A stretch of 64,000 nt of DNA, taken from positions 833,959 to 897,958 of the forward strand of contig JADKGE010000001.1 of assembly GCA_016717115.1 (NCBI GenBank), given 5' to 3'. Made by a program: the position numbers and the translations under genes. Shown in pieces: positions 7,433 through 15,436 of this stretch; positions within the stretch are counted from its first letter, which is position 1; each line of letters opens with the position of its first letter. Under the pieces are notes generated by a model. The model had not been told where the DNA came from. It made no database searches and saw only the letters and a list, made by a program, of their open reading frames with translations. The stretch comes from Actinomycetota bacterium (GTDB taxonomy: Bacteria; Actinomycetota; Actinomycetes; S36-B12).

Positions 7433-8912
7433 CAGCGCAGTCCGCGTCCGCTTCTGCCCCTCGCCCACGGGCAATCCCCACGTCGGGATGGTGCGAACGG
7501 CCCTGTTCAACTGGGCCTACGCCCATCACACGGGCGGCACCTTCGTCTTCCGCATCGAGGACACCGACAGCGCTCGCGACAGCGAGGAGTCGTACGAGGC
7601 ACTCCTGGGTGCGCTCGAGTGGCTCGGCCTCACCTGGGACGAGGGCCCGGTCGTGGGCGGTGCCTACGGGCCGTACCGGCAGTCCGAGCGCATGCGCGAT
7701 GGCCTGTACGCGGGGGTGGCCGACCAGTTGCTCCGAGCCGGCTTCGCCTATCGCTGCTACTGCTCGCCGGAGGAGCTCGACGAGCGTCGCGAGCGGGCGA
7801 TGGCCGAGAAGCGGGCGCCTGGCTACGACGGGCACTGTCGCGCCCTCACCGCGTTGCAGGTGGCCGACTACGAGGCGCAGGGACGCAAGCCCGTCGTGCG
7901 CTTTCGCATGCCGGAGACGGACTCGACCTGGGACGACCTGGTCCGCGGACCGATCACCTTCGCGGCCGACCAGGTGCCCGACTATGTCCTGGTGCGGGCG
8001 AACGGCGAGCCCCTCTACACGCTGGTCAACCCCGTCGACGACGCATTGATGCGCATCACGCACGTCCTGCGCGGCGAGGATCTCCTGTCGTCCACCCCGA
8101 GGCAGCTCGCGCTCTACGGAGCCCTGGCCCAGATCGGCGTCAGCGACGGTACGACGCCGCGCTTCGGCCACCTGCCCTACGTCATGGGCGAGGGCAACCG
8201 CAAGCTGTCCAAGCGGGACCCCGAGTCATCGCTTCAGTGGTATCGCGACGAGGGCTACCTGCCGGAGGCTCTGCTCAACTACCTGGCGCTGCTCGGCTGG
8301 TCGATGGGGGAGGACCGGGAGTTCTTCGGCAAGGACGAGATGGCCGCGGCGTTCACGCTCGATCGGGTGAGTCCCAACCCCGCGCGCTTCGACCTCAAGA
8401 AGTGCACGGCCATCAACGGCGACTGGATTCGGGCGCTGACCCCCGAGGATCTCGCCCAGCGCATCATCCCGTTCCTGGTACGCGCGGGCGCGATCCTCGA
8501 TCCGCCCAGCGAGAGCGATCTCGAGGTGCTCACGGCGGCCGTGCCGCTGATCCAGGAACGGCTGGAGACCCTCGGCCAGGCCGTGGGGATGGTGGCGTTC
8601 CTTCTGGTGCCCGATGACCGTTTCGTGCGGGACGCTGCCGACGTCTCGGCTGTGCTCACGGCCGACGCGCAGCCGGTCCTCGCCGCCGCGCAGGCCGCCC
8701 TGGCCGCCCTTGACGACTGGCGGGCAGAGCACATCGAGCGCGAGTTGCGAGCGGCCCTGATCGAGGGGCTCGGGCTGAAGCCGAAGGTGGCGTTCGGCCC
8801 GGTGCGCGTCGCCGTGACGGGTCGTAGGATCTCGCCACCGCTCTTCGAGTCGCTGGAGATCCTCGGCAAGGGCAGGACGCTCGACCGCCTCGCCACGGCA
8901 GGCGCTTCGTAA
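7425..8912 (+). CDS. gltX: Glutamyl-tRNA synthetase
   Basis: This 495-residue class I aminoacyl-tRNA synthetase carries the HIGH motif variant PSPTGNPHVG at residues 12-21 and the KMSKS equivalent KLSKR at residues 260-264. The RYRCYCSPEELDERR-like region belongs to the Glu-specific subgroup. The C-terminal anticodon-binding helical domain ends at the stop. The start is GTG at 7425, overlapping the preceding gene. No separate GlnRS is seen in the window, and Glu-tRNA ligase is followed here by tRNA-Gln and tRNA-Glu genes. Confidence 0.94.
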   Translation: MSDSAVRVRFCPSPTGNPHVGMVRTALFNWAYAHHTGGTFVFRIEDTDSARDSEESYEALLGALEWLGLTWDEGPVVGGAYGPYRQSERMRDGLYAGVADQLLRAGFAYRCYCSPEELDERRERAMAEKRAPGYDGHCRALTALQVADYEAQGRKPVVRFRMPETDSTWDDLVRGPITFAADQVPDYVLVRANGEPLYTLVNPVDDALMRITHVLRGEDLLSSTPRQLALYGALAQIGVSDGTTPRFGHLPYVMGEGNRKLSKRDPESSLQWYRDEGYLPEALLNYLALLGWSMGEDREFFGKDEMAAAFTLDRVSPNPARFDLKKCTAINGDWIRALTPEDLAQRIIPFLVRAGAILDPPSESDLEVLTAAVPLIQERLETLGQAVGMVAFLLVPDDRFVRDAADVSAVLTADAQPVLAAAQAALAALDDWRAEHIERELRAALIEGLGLKPKVAFGPVRVAVTGRRISPPLFESLEILGKGRTLDRLATAGAS

Positions 8913-8954
8913 GAGCCAGCAGGAGGCCGACGACGGGTGCATTCCGGCTCCGTC

Positions 8955-8960
8955 TATACT
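8955..8960 (+). promoter_or_regulatory. Candidate -10 element of the tRNA-Gln/tRNA-Glu unit
   Basis: TATACT stands 39 bp before the mature tRNA-Gln 5' end in the short gap after gltX. It is a close match to the TATAAT-type -10. No convincing -35 is visible, so this is a weak assignment. Confidence 0.4.
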
Positions 8961-8998
8961 TCTCCAGCCAGCGAATGTCGCCGAGAAATCGGCAGCCT

Positions 8999-9070
8999 TG
9001 GGGTATGGGGTAATTGGCAGCCCAACTGATTCTGGTTCAGTTAGTCTAGGTTCGAGTCCTGGTACCCCAG
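8999..9070 (+). tRNA. tRNA-Gln (anticodon CTG)
   Basis: The 7-bp acceptor stem pairs TGGGGTA with TACCCCA (9063-9069), followed by discriminator G at 9070. The anticodon arm ACTGA-TTCTGGT-TCAGT presents CTG. The T arm contains the invariant GGTTCGAGTCC pattern. CCA is not encoded, as is usual in actinobacteria. Confidence 0.95.
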
Positions 9071-9137
9071 CGACGCGCGGTCGCGCAAGCGGCCGTTTGT
9101 CATGTAGGAGCACGTCCGTTCGACAGTGTCACGGTAA

Positions 9138-9210
9138 GGCCCCGTTGTGTAGTGGCCTAGCACGCCGCCCTCTCAAGGCGGTAGCGCGGGTTCGAATCCC
9201 GTCGGGGCTA
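9138..9210 (+). tRNA. tRNA-Glu (anticodon CTC)
   Basis: The acceptor stem pairs GGCCCCG with CGGGGCT (first pair G-U), followed by discriminator A at 9210. The anticodon arm CCGCC-CTCTCAA-GGCGG presents CTC, and the T loop is TTCGAAT. The gene lies 67 bp after tRNA-Gln and is probably processed from the same precursor. CCA is not encoded. Confidence 0.95.
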
Positions 9211-9218
9211 CGTGAAGA

Positions 9219-9247
9219 GGGACCCCTCGATCTCGAGGGGTCCCTTT
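9219..9247 (+). terminator. Bidirectional terminator after the tRNA genes
   Basis: A perfect 12-bp stem (GGGACCCCTCGA / TCGAGGGGTCCC) with a 2-nt centre is followed by TTTC. It lies 8 bp after tRNA-Glu and between it and the convergent IclR gene. Confidence 0.8.
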
Positions 9248-9317
9248 CTTCGTACCGCTGCGGCGAGTGGGCACGGACGTCGTCCCGGCCCTGCGCCGAG
9301 GCTGTCGGCCGCCGGGG

Positions 9318-10016
9318 TCAGGCATGGTCTTCGCCCAGTCGGTCCGCCGCGGCGAGGAGTGCGGCGACGTGTGCGCGCGTGGGACGTTCGAGGCGGTCCA
9401 GGGGGCCGGAGAGGCTGATCGCAGCCACGACGTCGCCCAGGGCATCGCGGATCGGCGCGGAGATCGACGCGACCCCGGGCTCGCGTTGGGCGATGCTGTG
9501 GGCCCATCCTCGATCGCGCGTGGCGGCCAGGTCGGCCGCAGTGAAGGCGGCCGACCTCAGCGCCTTGCGGATCAGGTCGGGCTCCGCCCAGGCGGTCAGG
9601 ACCTGTGCCGCCGAACCCGCCCGCATCGTGAGGACGGCCCCCACCGGCACGCTGTCCCGAAGGCCCGCGGACGGCTCGGCGGCGGCGATGCACAGGCGGC
9701 TGTCCGACTGTCGGCGGTACACCTGGGCACTGACCTGGGTCTGGTCTCGAAGGTCGTTGACGGCTCTCTGCGCGGCCTGCAGGAGGGGGTCGATGTCGCC
9801 GCTCCAGCGCAGGAGGCGACGTCCGAGGCGAAAGCGACCGTCGTCGTCGCGCTCGAGCAGGTCGTGGAACTCCAAGGCCACGGCCAGGCGGTGGGCGGTG
9901 GGCCTGGGGATCCCCGTCAGGGACACCAGCTCGCCTAGGCTGACTGGCCCCTCGCTCGCTGCCTCGAGGATGGCCACGGACTTGTCAACGACGCCCACTC
10001 CGCTACTATTGTCCAC
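9318..10016 (-). CDS. ndgR: IclR-family regulator of leucine biosynthesis (NdgR/LtbR type)
   Basis: This 232-residue protein starts at a GTG with VDNSSGVGVVDKSVAILE, which matches my recollection of the NdgR N-terminus. The reading frame is open further upstream, but that part has no homology. The winged helix covers residues 8-65 (SLGELVSLTGIPRPTAHRLAVALE) and the IclR effector domain follows, with GAVLTMRAGSAAQVL and REPGVASISAPI. NdgR in Streptomyces and LtbR in Corynebacterium bind upstream of leuCD and control leucine and related pathways. The gene is divergent from leuC with an operator-like palindrome between them. Confidence 0.88.
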   Translation of the reverse strand: MDNSSGVGVVDKSVAILEAASEGPVSLGELVSLTGIPRPTAHRLAVALEFHDLLERDDDGRFRLGRRLLRWSGDIDPLLQAAQRAVNDLRDQTQVSAQVYRRQSDSRLCIAAAEPSAGLRDSVPVGAVLTMRAGSAAQVLTAWAEPDLIRKALRSAAFTAADLAATRDRGWAHSIAQREPGVASISAPIRDALGDVVAAISLSGPLDRLERPTRAHVAALLAAADRLGEDHA

Positions 10017-10030
10017 AAGGTGATACTGGT

Positions 10031-10047
10031 ATCTCACATAGTGAGAT
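10031..10047. promoter_or_regulatory. NdgR/LtbR-type operator between ndgR and leuC
   Basis: ATCTCACATAGTGAGAT is a perfect 7-bp inverted repeat with a 3-bp spacer. It contains CATAGTGAGA, which agrees with the motif I recall for the C. glutamicum LtbR operator. It lies 15 bp before the ndgR start and 34 bp before leuC, so one site could control both genes. Confidence 0.75.
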
Positions 10048-10081
10048 GTCAAGACCACACGCAGCGAGCGCAGGAGGCGGC

Positions 10082-11491
10082 ATGGGACGCACATTGGCGG
10101 AGAAAGTCTGGGCGGATCACGTGGTCAGGCACGCCGAGGGCGAGCCCGACCTGCTCTACATCGATCTCCATCTGGTCCACGAGGTGACCAGCCCGCAGGC
10201 GTTCGACGGACTGCGCGCCGCCGGTCGCCCCGTGCGACGTCCCGACCTCACCCTGGCCACCGAGGACCACAACGTGCCGACGCAGAACATCGCTCTGCCG
10301 ATCGCCGACCCGATCTCGCGCGCCCAGGTCGACGCACTGCGCACCAACTGCGCAGATTTCGGTGTGCCCGTCTACTCCCTCGGCAACATCGAGCAAGGCA
10401 TCGTTCATGTGGTGGGTCCCCAACTCGGTCTCACCCAGCCCGGCATGACGGTCGTCTGTGGCGACTCGCACACGTCCACGCACGGCGCGTTCGGGGCGTT
10501 GGCCTTCGGTATCGGTACCAGCGAGGTCGAGCATGTGCTCGCCACGCAGACCCTGCCGCTCAAGCCCTTCAAGACCATGGCCATCACCGTCGAAGGGGAG
10601 TTGCCAGTCGGCGTGAGCGCCAAGGACATCACGCTCGCGGTGATCGCGAAGATCGGCACGGGCGGCGGCCAAGGCTACGTACTCGAGTATCGCGGATCCG
10701 CCATCCGGGCGTTGTCCATGGAAGGTCGCATGACCCTGTGCAACATGTCCATCGAGGCGGGAGCGCGCGCGGGCATGGTGGCTCCTGACGAGACGACGTT
10801 CGAATACCTCAAGGGTCGGCCGCACGCGCCGGAGGGGGCCCACTGGGATGCGGCTGTTGCGTACTGGCGGACGCTGCCCACGGATGCCGAGGCGACCTTC
10901 GATGCGGAGGTCGTCATCGATGCTTCGACCCTGAGCCCATTCGTCACCTGGGGCACGAATCCCGGGCAGGGCCTGCCCCTGACCGCCTCGGTGCCTTCGC
11001 CGGAGGATGCCCGCGACGAGGTGGACCGCGTGGCCATCGAGCGTGCGCTGGAGTACATGGCCCTCACGCCTGGAATGCCGCTGCGCGAGATCGCGGTCGA
11101 CACGGTATTCGTGGGATCGTGCACCAACGGCCGCATCGAGGACCTGCGCGTCGTCGCCGACGTGCTTCGCGGCCGCAAGGTGGCGGCGTCCGTGCGGATG
11201 CTGATCGTGCCGGGGTCCGTTCGCGTCAAGATGCAGGCTGAAGACGAGGGGCTGCACAGCGTTTTCACTGACTCCGGGGCCGAGTGGCGGGAGGCCGGCT
11301 GCTCGATGTGCCTGGCCATGAACCCGGACAAGCTGGCGCCGGGGGAGCGCAGTGCCTCGACCTCGAACCGCAACTTCGAGGGAAGGCAGGGCCCCGGTGG
11401 CCGCACGCACCTGGTATCGCCGGCCGTCGCCGCGGCTACCGCCGTGGCCGGCCGACTCGCGGCGCCCGCCGATCTCACCCCTGTCGCCTGA
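10082..11491 (+). CDS. leuC: 3-Isopropylmalate dehydratase large subunit
   Basis: This 469-residue aconitase-family subunit works with LeuD to isomerise 2- to 3-isopropylmalate. The [4Fe-4S] cluster cysteines are in VGSCTNGRIEDL and in the paired CSMCLAMNPDK segment near the C-terminus. GDSHTSTHGAFGALAFGIGTSE is also present. The ATG at 10082 follows AGGAGG with good spacing and was preferred over an earlier in-frame ATG at 10046 that lies inside the operator region. Confidence 0.94.
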   Translation: MGRTLAEKVWADHVVRHAEGEPDLLYIDLHLVHEVTSPQAFDGLRAAGRPVRRPDLTLATEDHNVPTQNIALPIADPISRAQVDALRTNCADFGVPVYSLGNIEQGIVHVVGPQLGLTQPGMTVVCGDSHTSTHGAFGALAFGIGTSEVEHVLATQTLPLKPFKTMAITVEGELPVGVSAKDITLAVIAKIGTGGGQGYVLEYRGSAIRALSMEGRMTLCNMSIEAGARAGMVAPDETTFEYLKGRPHAPEGAHWDAAVAYWRTLPTDAEATFDAEVVIDASTLSPFVTWGTNPGQGLPLTASVPSPEDARDEVDRVAIERALEYMALTPGMPLREIAVDTVFVGSCTNGRIEDLRVVADVLRGRKVAASVRMLIVPGSVRVKMQAEDEGLHSVFTDSGAEWREAGCSMCLAMNPDKLAPGERSASTSNRNFEGRQGPGGRTHLVSPAVAAATAVAGRLAAPADLTPVA

Positions 11492-11509
11492 CCTGGAACG
11501 GAGAGAGCC

Positions 11510-12106
11510 ATGGACAAGTTCACCGTGCATACCGGCACTGCGGTGCCGTTGCGCCGCAGCAATGTCGACACCGATCAGATCATCCCGGCCGAGTACCTGA
11601 AGCGCATCACGCGTCACGGCTTCGAGGACGGGCTGTTCTCGGCTTGGCGCAAGGATCCGGAGTTCGTGCTGAATCAGCCCCGGTACGACGGTGCGACCAT
11701 CCTTGTGGCCGGGCCGGACTTCGGCACCGGGTCATCGCGCGAGCACGCTGTGTGGGCCCTCCAGGACTACGGATTCGCCGTCGTCGTGTCGTCCCGTTTC
11801 GCCGACATCTTCCGCGGCAACTCGGGCAAGGGCGGACTCCTGACCGCGCAGGTCCCGCAGGACGAGGTGGAGCGGATATGGGCCGCGATCGAGGCCGATC
11901 CGACCGCCGAGGTGACCGTGGACCTCGACCGTCGGCAGATCCGCGTGGGCGATCTTGTCGCCGACTTCGATGTGGACGACTACGTGCGGTGGCGCCTCAT
12001 GGAGGGTCTCGACGACATCGGGATCACCCTGAAGCACGAATCGGACATCACCGCCTTCGAGGAGTCGCGGCCGGCCTACAAGCCGACGACCACAGCGGTG
12101 AACTAG
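11510..12106 (+). CDS. leuD: 3-Isopropylmalate dehydratase small subunit
   Basis: This 198-residue swivel-domain partner of LeuC has the signature NVDTDQIIPAEYLKR near the N-terminus and GPDFGTGSSREHAVWAL, whose loop binds the substrate carboxylate. It starts 18 bp after leuC with GGAGAG upstream, so the two subunits are made from one message. A strong terminator follows. Confidence 0.94.
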   Translation: MDKFTVHTGTAVPLRRSNVDTDQIIPAEYLKRITRHGFEDGLFSAWRKDPEFVLNQPRYDGATILVAGPDFGTGSSREHAVWALQDYGFAVVVSSRFADIFRGNSGKGGLLTAQVPQDEVERIWAAIEADPTAEVTVDLDRRQIRVGDLVADFDVDDYVRWRLMEGLDDIGITLKHESDITAFEESRPAYKPTTTAVN

Positions 12107-12120
12107 CTGCCGGGCTCGTC

Positions 12121-12173
12121 CCACGCCGTGGATTCCCCTTGCAGGGCAACGGGAATCCACGGCGTGGCGTTTT
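12121..12173 (+). terminator. Terminator of the leuCD operon
   Basis: A perfect 17-bp inverted repeat (12121-12137 with 12151-12167, arms CCACGCCGTGGATTCCC and its complement) has a 13-nt loop and is followed by CGTTTTC. It starts 15 bp after the leuD stop. Confidence 0.9.
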
Positions 12174-12194
12174 CCTCGAGGCAGGGTGTCCCAC

Positions 12195-12254
12195 TAGATT
12201 TGGACTACCGGTCAACCGACCGGCGAAGTTGACACCCTCCGGAGGGGTTTTCCT
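12195..12254 (+). promoter_or_regulatory. hup promoter and structured leader
   Basis: TAGATT at 12195-12200 fits the TAnnnT -10 pattern. The short leader has a hairpin CCGGTC/GACCGG (12208-12223) and a palindrome CCCTCCGGAGGG (12235-12246) whose right half is the ribosome binding site, 8 bp before the GTG. Pairing of that palindrome could mask the site. The regulatory role is inferred. Confidence 0.5.
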
Positions 12255-12815
12255 GTGAACAAGGCTGAACTTATTGATGCGGTGGCTGCACGATTCGACC
12301 ACAGCAAGCGCGACGTCACCGAGATCGTCGAGGCCTTCCTTGACGAGACCAAGAAGGCCGTTGTGCGTGGCGAGAAGGTTGCGGTGAGCGGCTTCGGCGT
12401 CTTCGAGAGCCAGGCCCGCAAGGCGCGCCTCGGCCGCAACCCGCGTACTGGCGAGACCGTGAAGATCAAGGCCACCAAGCTGCCGAAGTTCCGCCCGGGC
12501 GCGGAGTTCAAGGCCGTGGTGTCGGGTGCGAAGAAGATCGTCGCGAAGGCGCCGGTCAAGAAGGCTGCTCCCGTGAAGAAGGCAGCGCCGGTCAAGAAGG
12601 CCGCTCCCGTGAAGAAGGCAGCGCCGGTCAAGAAGGCCGCTCCCGTGAAGAAGGCAGCGCCGGTCAAGAAGGCCGCTCCCGTGAAGAAGGCAGCGCCGGT
12701 CAAGAAGGCCGCTCCCGTGAAGAAGGCAGCGCCGGTCAAGAAGGCCGCTCCCGTGAAGAAGGCAGCGCCGGTCAAGAAGGCCGCCCCCGCCAAGAAGGCC
12801 GTGGCCAAGAAGTAG
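12255..12815 (+). CDS. hup: HU-type DNA-binding protein with Lys/Ala-rich repeat tail
   Basis: This 186-residue nucleoid protein starts with GTG. Residues 1-95 are a standard HU domain: MNKAELIDAVAARFDHSKRD, then the DNA-binding arm with ARLGRNPRTGE and KFRPGAEFKAVV. The rest is a low-complexity basic tail of thirteen APVKKA units, one APAKKA and AVAKK. Actinobacterial HU proteins such as HupB of mycobacteria also carry PAKKA-like tails, which bind DNA and compact the nucleoid. The tail here is unusually uniform in protein and DNA. The gene is monocistronic, closed by a 13-bp perfect hairpin. Confidence 0.92.
   Translation: MNKAELIDAVAARFDHSKRDVTEIVEAFLDETKKAVVRGEKVAVSGFGVFESQARKARLGRNPRTGETVKIKATKLPKFRPGAEFKAVVSGAKKIVAKAPVKKAAPVKKAAPVKKAAPVKKAAPVKKAAPVKKAAPVKKAAPVKKAAPVKKAAPVKKAAPVKKAAPVKKAAPVKKAAPAKKAVAKK
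12549..12782 (+). repeat. Tandem repeat encoding the HU tail (13 units of 18 bp)
   Basis: Thirteen 18-bp units alternate strictly between GCGCCGGTCAAGAAGGCC and GCTCCCGTGAAGAAGGCA, so the true DNA period is 36 bp. Only one base differs in the whole run (first odd unit ends GCT). Each unit encodes APVKKA. Such sequence identity points to recent expansion or ongoing homogenisation, and the copy number is probably variable between strains. Confidence 0.95.
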
Positions 12816-12844
12816 TCCCACCGCATCACTTCCCCGATGTTCCC

Positions 12845-12873
12845 GAGGCCCCCCGTCGTTGACGGGGGGCCTC
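12845..12873. terminator. Bidirectional terminator between hup and cofC
   Basis: A perfect 13-bp stem (GAGGCCCCCCGTC and its complement) with loop GTT lies between two convergent genes. It is very GC-rich and has no U-tract. Confidence 0.8.
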
Positions 12874-12883
12874 GATCATCGGG

Positions 12884-13567
12884 CTAGGTCGGCCCCGGAC
12901 TGTCACCGCGCGTGGCCGCCTGCGTGTGGGGACCCACGCCCATGGCCCGTGCCTGCGCCAGATCCGTCGCCGTGTCGACGTCACGACGGACCGCGCGCAG
13001 CCCCGGAAGGTCGCCGTGTCGGTCGACCAGGTCCGCTGCCCCAGCGATCCGATGGGCCGCGCGGGACGACGGCCCGAAGGCAGGCTCGGCCAAGCCGCCT
13101 CGGGCGGTCATCCACATCGTCGTGCCGGTCCCGTCGAGGTCGGCCAGGAACGACACGGGATAGCGGGCGGCGAGGTCGAGGGCCAGGCCCATGGCTGCCG
13201 GTGTCGCCGAAGGAAGGTCGGATACCACGACGGCGATCCCGGACTCACCGGCGAAGTGTCGCGCCGCGTGGGCAGCGGCCGCGTTGATGCCCGGGTGTCC
13301 GGCGTCGCTGACCACAGCGCACCCGTGGTCCGTTGCCCATGAGCCGACGAGCGGGTCGGATGTCGTGACGACGACCAGGGACACGCGGTCACAGGCGCGA
13401 GCCGCAAGCACCGTGTCCTGGAAGAACGCCAGGGCGAGGACGCCTGTGCCCCGCGACCCGTCAGCGCTCATGCGGGACTTGGCCGCCGCCAGCCCTTTCA
13501 CCGGGATGACGATGGTCCATGACGACTGCTCCGGGCCGGTGATCGTCACTGTGCCATCCTTTCGCAC
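12884..13567 (-). CDS. cofC: 2-Phospho-L-lactate / phosphoenolpyruvate guanylyltransferase (coenzyme F420 synthesis)
   Basis: This 227-residue nucleotidyltransferase has the CofC/FbiD pattern: IPVKGLAAAKSRM near residue 22 (the GTP-binding Lys and Arg), VVSDLPSATPAAM in the metal-binding middle, and DLDGTGTTMW with the conserved GTGTT. It makes the GTP-activated three-carbon intermediate of F420. It agrees with the F420-type PPOX protein at the left end. The gene is divergent from plsC. Confidence 0.85.
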   Translation of the reverse strand: MRKDGTVTITGPEQSSWTIVIPVKGLAAAKSRMSADGSRGTGVLALAFFQDTVLAARACDRVSLVVVTTSDPLVGSWATDHGCAVVSDAGHPGINAAAAHAARHFAGESGIAVVVSDLPSATPAAMGLALDLAARYPVSFLADLDGTGTTMWMTARGGLAEPAFGPSSRAAHRIAGAADLVDRHGDLPGLRAVRRDVDTATDLAQARAMGVGPHTQAATRGDSPGPT

Positions 13568-13662
13568 CGTCGTGTCCGCGCGCCGGGTCAGGTTCCTTCA
13601 GGCGGGCCCGCAAGCCCGCGATTGGGGTTAGTCTCGCGGGGTCGGAGGGAGGCGGCCTGAGC

Positions 13663-14391
13663 ATGACGACGTACGTGCATCGACGAATGCGTCTGGGGTT
13701 GTCCTATCGCGTGACCGTCGCGATCCTGTGGCCGCTGATGCGATCGATCGTCAGCTGGGAGTTCACCGGCACGGAGCGACTCACCCGGGCCGAAGGCGGC
13801 ATCATCGTCGCACCCAACCACCTGTCGTGGTTCGATCCGCCCGTCGTGGCGTTCGCGTTGTGGGAGGCCGACCGTCCCCCTCGCTTCCTGGGCAAGGAGT
13901 CCGTCTTCCGCATCCCGGTCTTCGGGAAGATCATCAAGCATGCCGGTCAGATACCGGTGTACCGCAACACGCCCGAGGTGGCCGCCGCGATCAGGGACGC
14001 GCTTGCCGCGCTGGCGAAGGGGGAGTGCGTCGTCGTGTACCCCGAGGGCACGATCACCCGCGACGAGGGCCTGTGGCCCATGGCCGCCAAGACCGGTGCG
14101 GTGCGACTCGCCCTGACGTCGGGACGGCCGCTGTACCCGATGGCCCAGTGGGGAGCGCACGAGGTCATGCGTCCGTATGTCAAGGAGTTCAGGCTGTTGC
14201 CTCGCAAGCGGATCCGCATCGCCGTCGGCGAGCCCATCGACCTGTCGGATCTCGCCGATCGTCCGATCGACGCCGCGACCCTGGCCATCGGCGGGGATCG
14301 CCTCATGGACGCCATCACGGCGATGCTGGCGGTCATCCGTGACGAGAAGCCGCCCTCGACGCGGATGGTGTTCCGGCGCGAGGAACAATGA
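13663..14391 (+). CDS. plsC: 1-Acyl-sn-glycerol-3-phosphate acyltransferase
   Basis: This 242-residue protein has the HX4D motif as NHLSWFD (His53, Asp58) and the substrate-binding VYPEGTITRDEG. Both are diagnostic of the PlsC family, which adds the second acyl chain in phosphatidate synthesis at the membrane. Its partner gpsA, directly downstream, makes the glycerol-3-phosphate backbone, so the pair forms a phospholipid precursor unit. TAGTCT upstream (about 13627) is a possible -10. Confidence 0.9.
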   Translation: MTTYVHRRMRLGLSYRVTVAILWPLMRSIVSWEFTGTERLTRAEGGIIVAPNHLSWFDPPVVAFALWEADRPPRFLGKESVFRIPVFGKIIKHAGQIPVYRNTPEVAAAIRDALAALAKGECVVVYPEGTITRDEGLWPMAAKTGAVRLALTSGRPLYPMAQWGAHEVMRPYVKEFRLLPRKRIRIAVGEPIDLSDLADRPIDAATLAIGGDRLMDAITAMLAVIRDEKPPSTRMVFRREEQ

Positions 14392-14425
14392 GCGGCTCGC
14401 CCATCCACTGCCAAAGGGAGTCCTG

Positions 14426-15436
14426 ATGTCACGTGTCGCGATCATGGGAAGCGGCTCCTGGGGCACCTCGTTCGGCATGGTGCTGGCCGACGGCGGCAAC
14501 GACGTCGTCATCTGGGGTCGCAATCCGGACGTGGCCGCCGACATCAACATCCGGCACCGCAACGACGCCTACCATCCCGACATCGACCTGCCGGAGCGGC
14601 TGACGGCCACTACCGTGCCTGCGCAGGCCCTCGCCGAGGCCGACATCGTCGTGCTCGCCGTTCCCGCCCAGGTGCTGCGTCAGAACCTCGCCACGTGGGG
14701 GGAGAGCATCGAGGCCGATGCCGTGCTGGTGAGCCTCATGAAGGGCATCGAGCTCGGGACCACCAAGCGGATGAGCGAGGTGATCGGCGAGGCGGCCGGC
14801 GCGCCGGAGAGTCGCGTTGCAGTCGTCTCCGGGCCGAACCTGGCTCGCGAGATCGCGCAACGCCAGCCAGCGGCCACCACCGTCGCCTGCTCCGACGAGC
14901 ACAGTGCGCGCCGCCTCCAGGACGCATGCACGACCAACTACTTCCGCCCCTACTGGACGACGGACGTCATCGGGACCGAGATCGGCGGCGCCGTCAAGAA
15001 CGTCATCGCCCTCGCCAACGGGATCGCGGCCGGCATGGGGCTCGGCGAGAACTCGCAGGCGTCACTGATCACCCGAGGCCTGGCCGAGATGGCCCGCCTC
15101 GGTGTCGCGCTCGGCGCCGACCCCCTCACCTTCCAGGGTCTGGCAGGCGTGGGTGACCTCGTCGCCACGTGCCAGTCGCCGCTGTCGCGTAATCGCACGT
15201 TCGGTTTCAACCTGGGCCAGGGGCTGTCGGTCGAGGAGACGATTGCGGCAACGAAGCAGACCTGCGAGGGGTTCAAGAGCTGCGAGCCGATTCTCGCGCT
15301 GGGGCGCGACAACGGGGTCGACATGCCCATCACTGAGCAAGTGGTCGAGGTCGTTCACCACGGCCGGTCCCCGAAGGAGATGGTGAGGGCGTTCATGTCG
15401 CGCGACACGAAGTCGGAGAGCCGGCTGAGCGACTAG
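14426..15436 (+). CDS. gpsA: Glycerol-3-phosphate dehydrogenase [NAD(P)+]
   Basis: This 336-residue enzyme has the dinucleotide-binding start VAIMGSGSWGTSFG (Gly8, Gly10, Gly13), VLAVPAQVLRQNL, the catalytic Lys in the GGAVKNVIALANGIAAG segment, and the C-terminal helical domain with TFQGLAGVGDLVATC. AAGGGAG before the ATG supports this start; a much longer open frame upstream overlaps plsC and is not coding. The last 4 bases overlap the convergent PLP-enzyme gene. Confidence 0.94.
   Translation: MSRVAIMGSGSWGTSFGMVLADGGNDVVIWGRNPDVAADINIRHRNDAYHPDIDLPERLTATTVPAQALAEADIVVLAVPAQVLRQNLATWGESIEADAVLVSLMKGIELGTTKRMSEVIGEAAGAPESRVAVVSGPNLAREIAQRQPAATTVACSDEHSARRLQDACTTNYFRPYWTTDVIGTEIGGAVKNVIALANGIAAGMGLGENSQASLITRGLAEMARLGVALGADPLTFQGLAGVGDLVATCQSPLSRNRTFGFNLGQGLSVEETIAATKQTCEGFKSCEPILALGRDNGVDMPITEQVVEVVHHGRSPKEMVRAFMSRDTKSESRLSD

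Noticed and set aside
8999..9210. The tRNA genes as an integration site for the element
   Set aside because: The tRNAs are 42 kb away, no integrase is nearby, and the element's ends are precisely defined in comM.
12549..12782. A possible CRISPR-like or satellite repeat array
   Set aside because: There are no spacers; the 18-bp units are contiguous and in frame with the HU gene.
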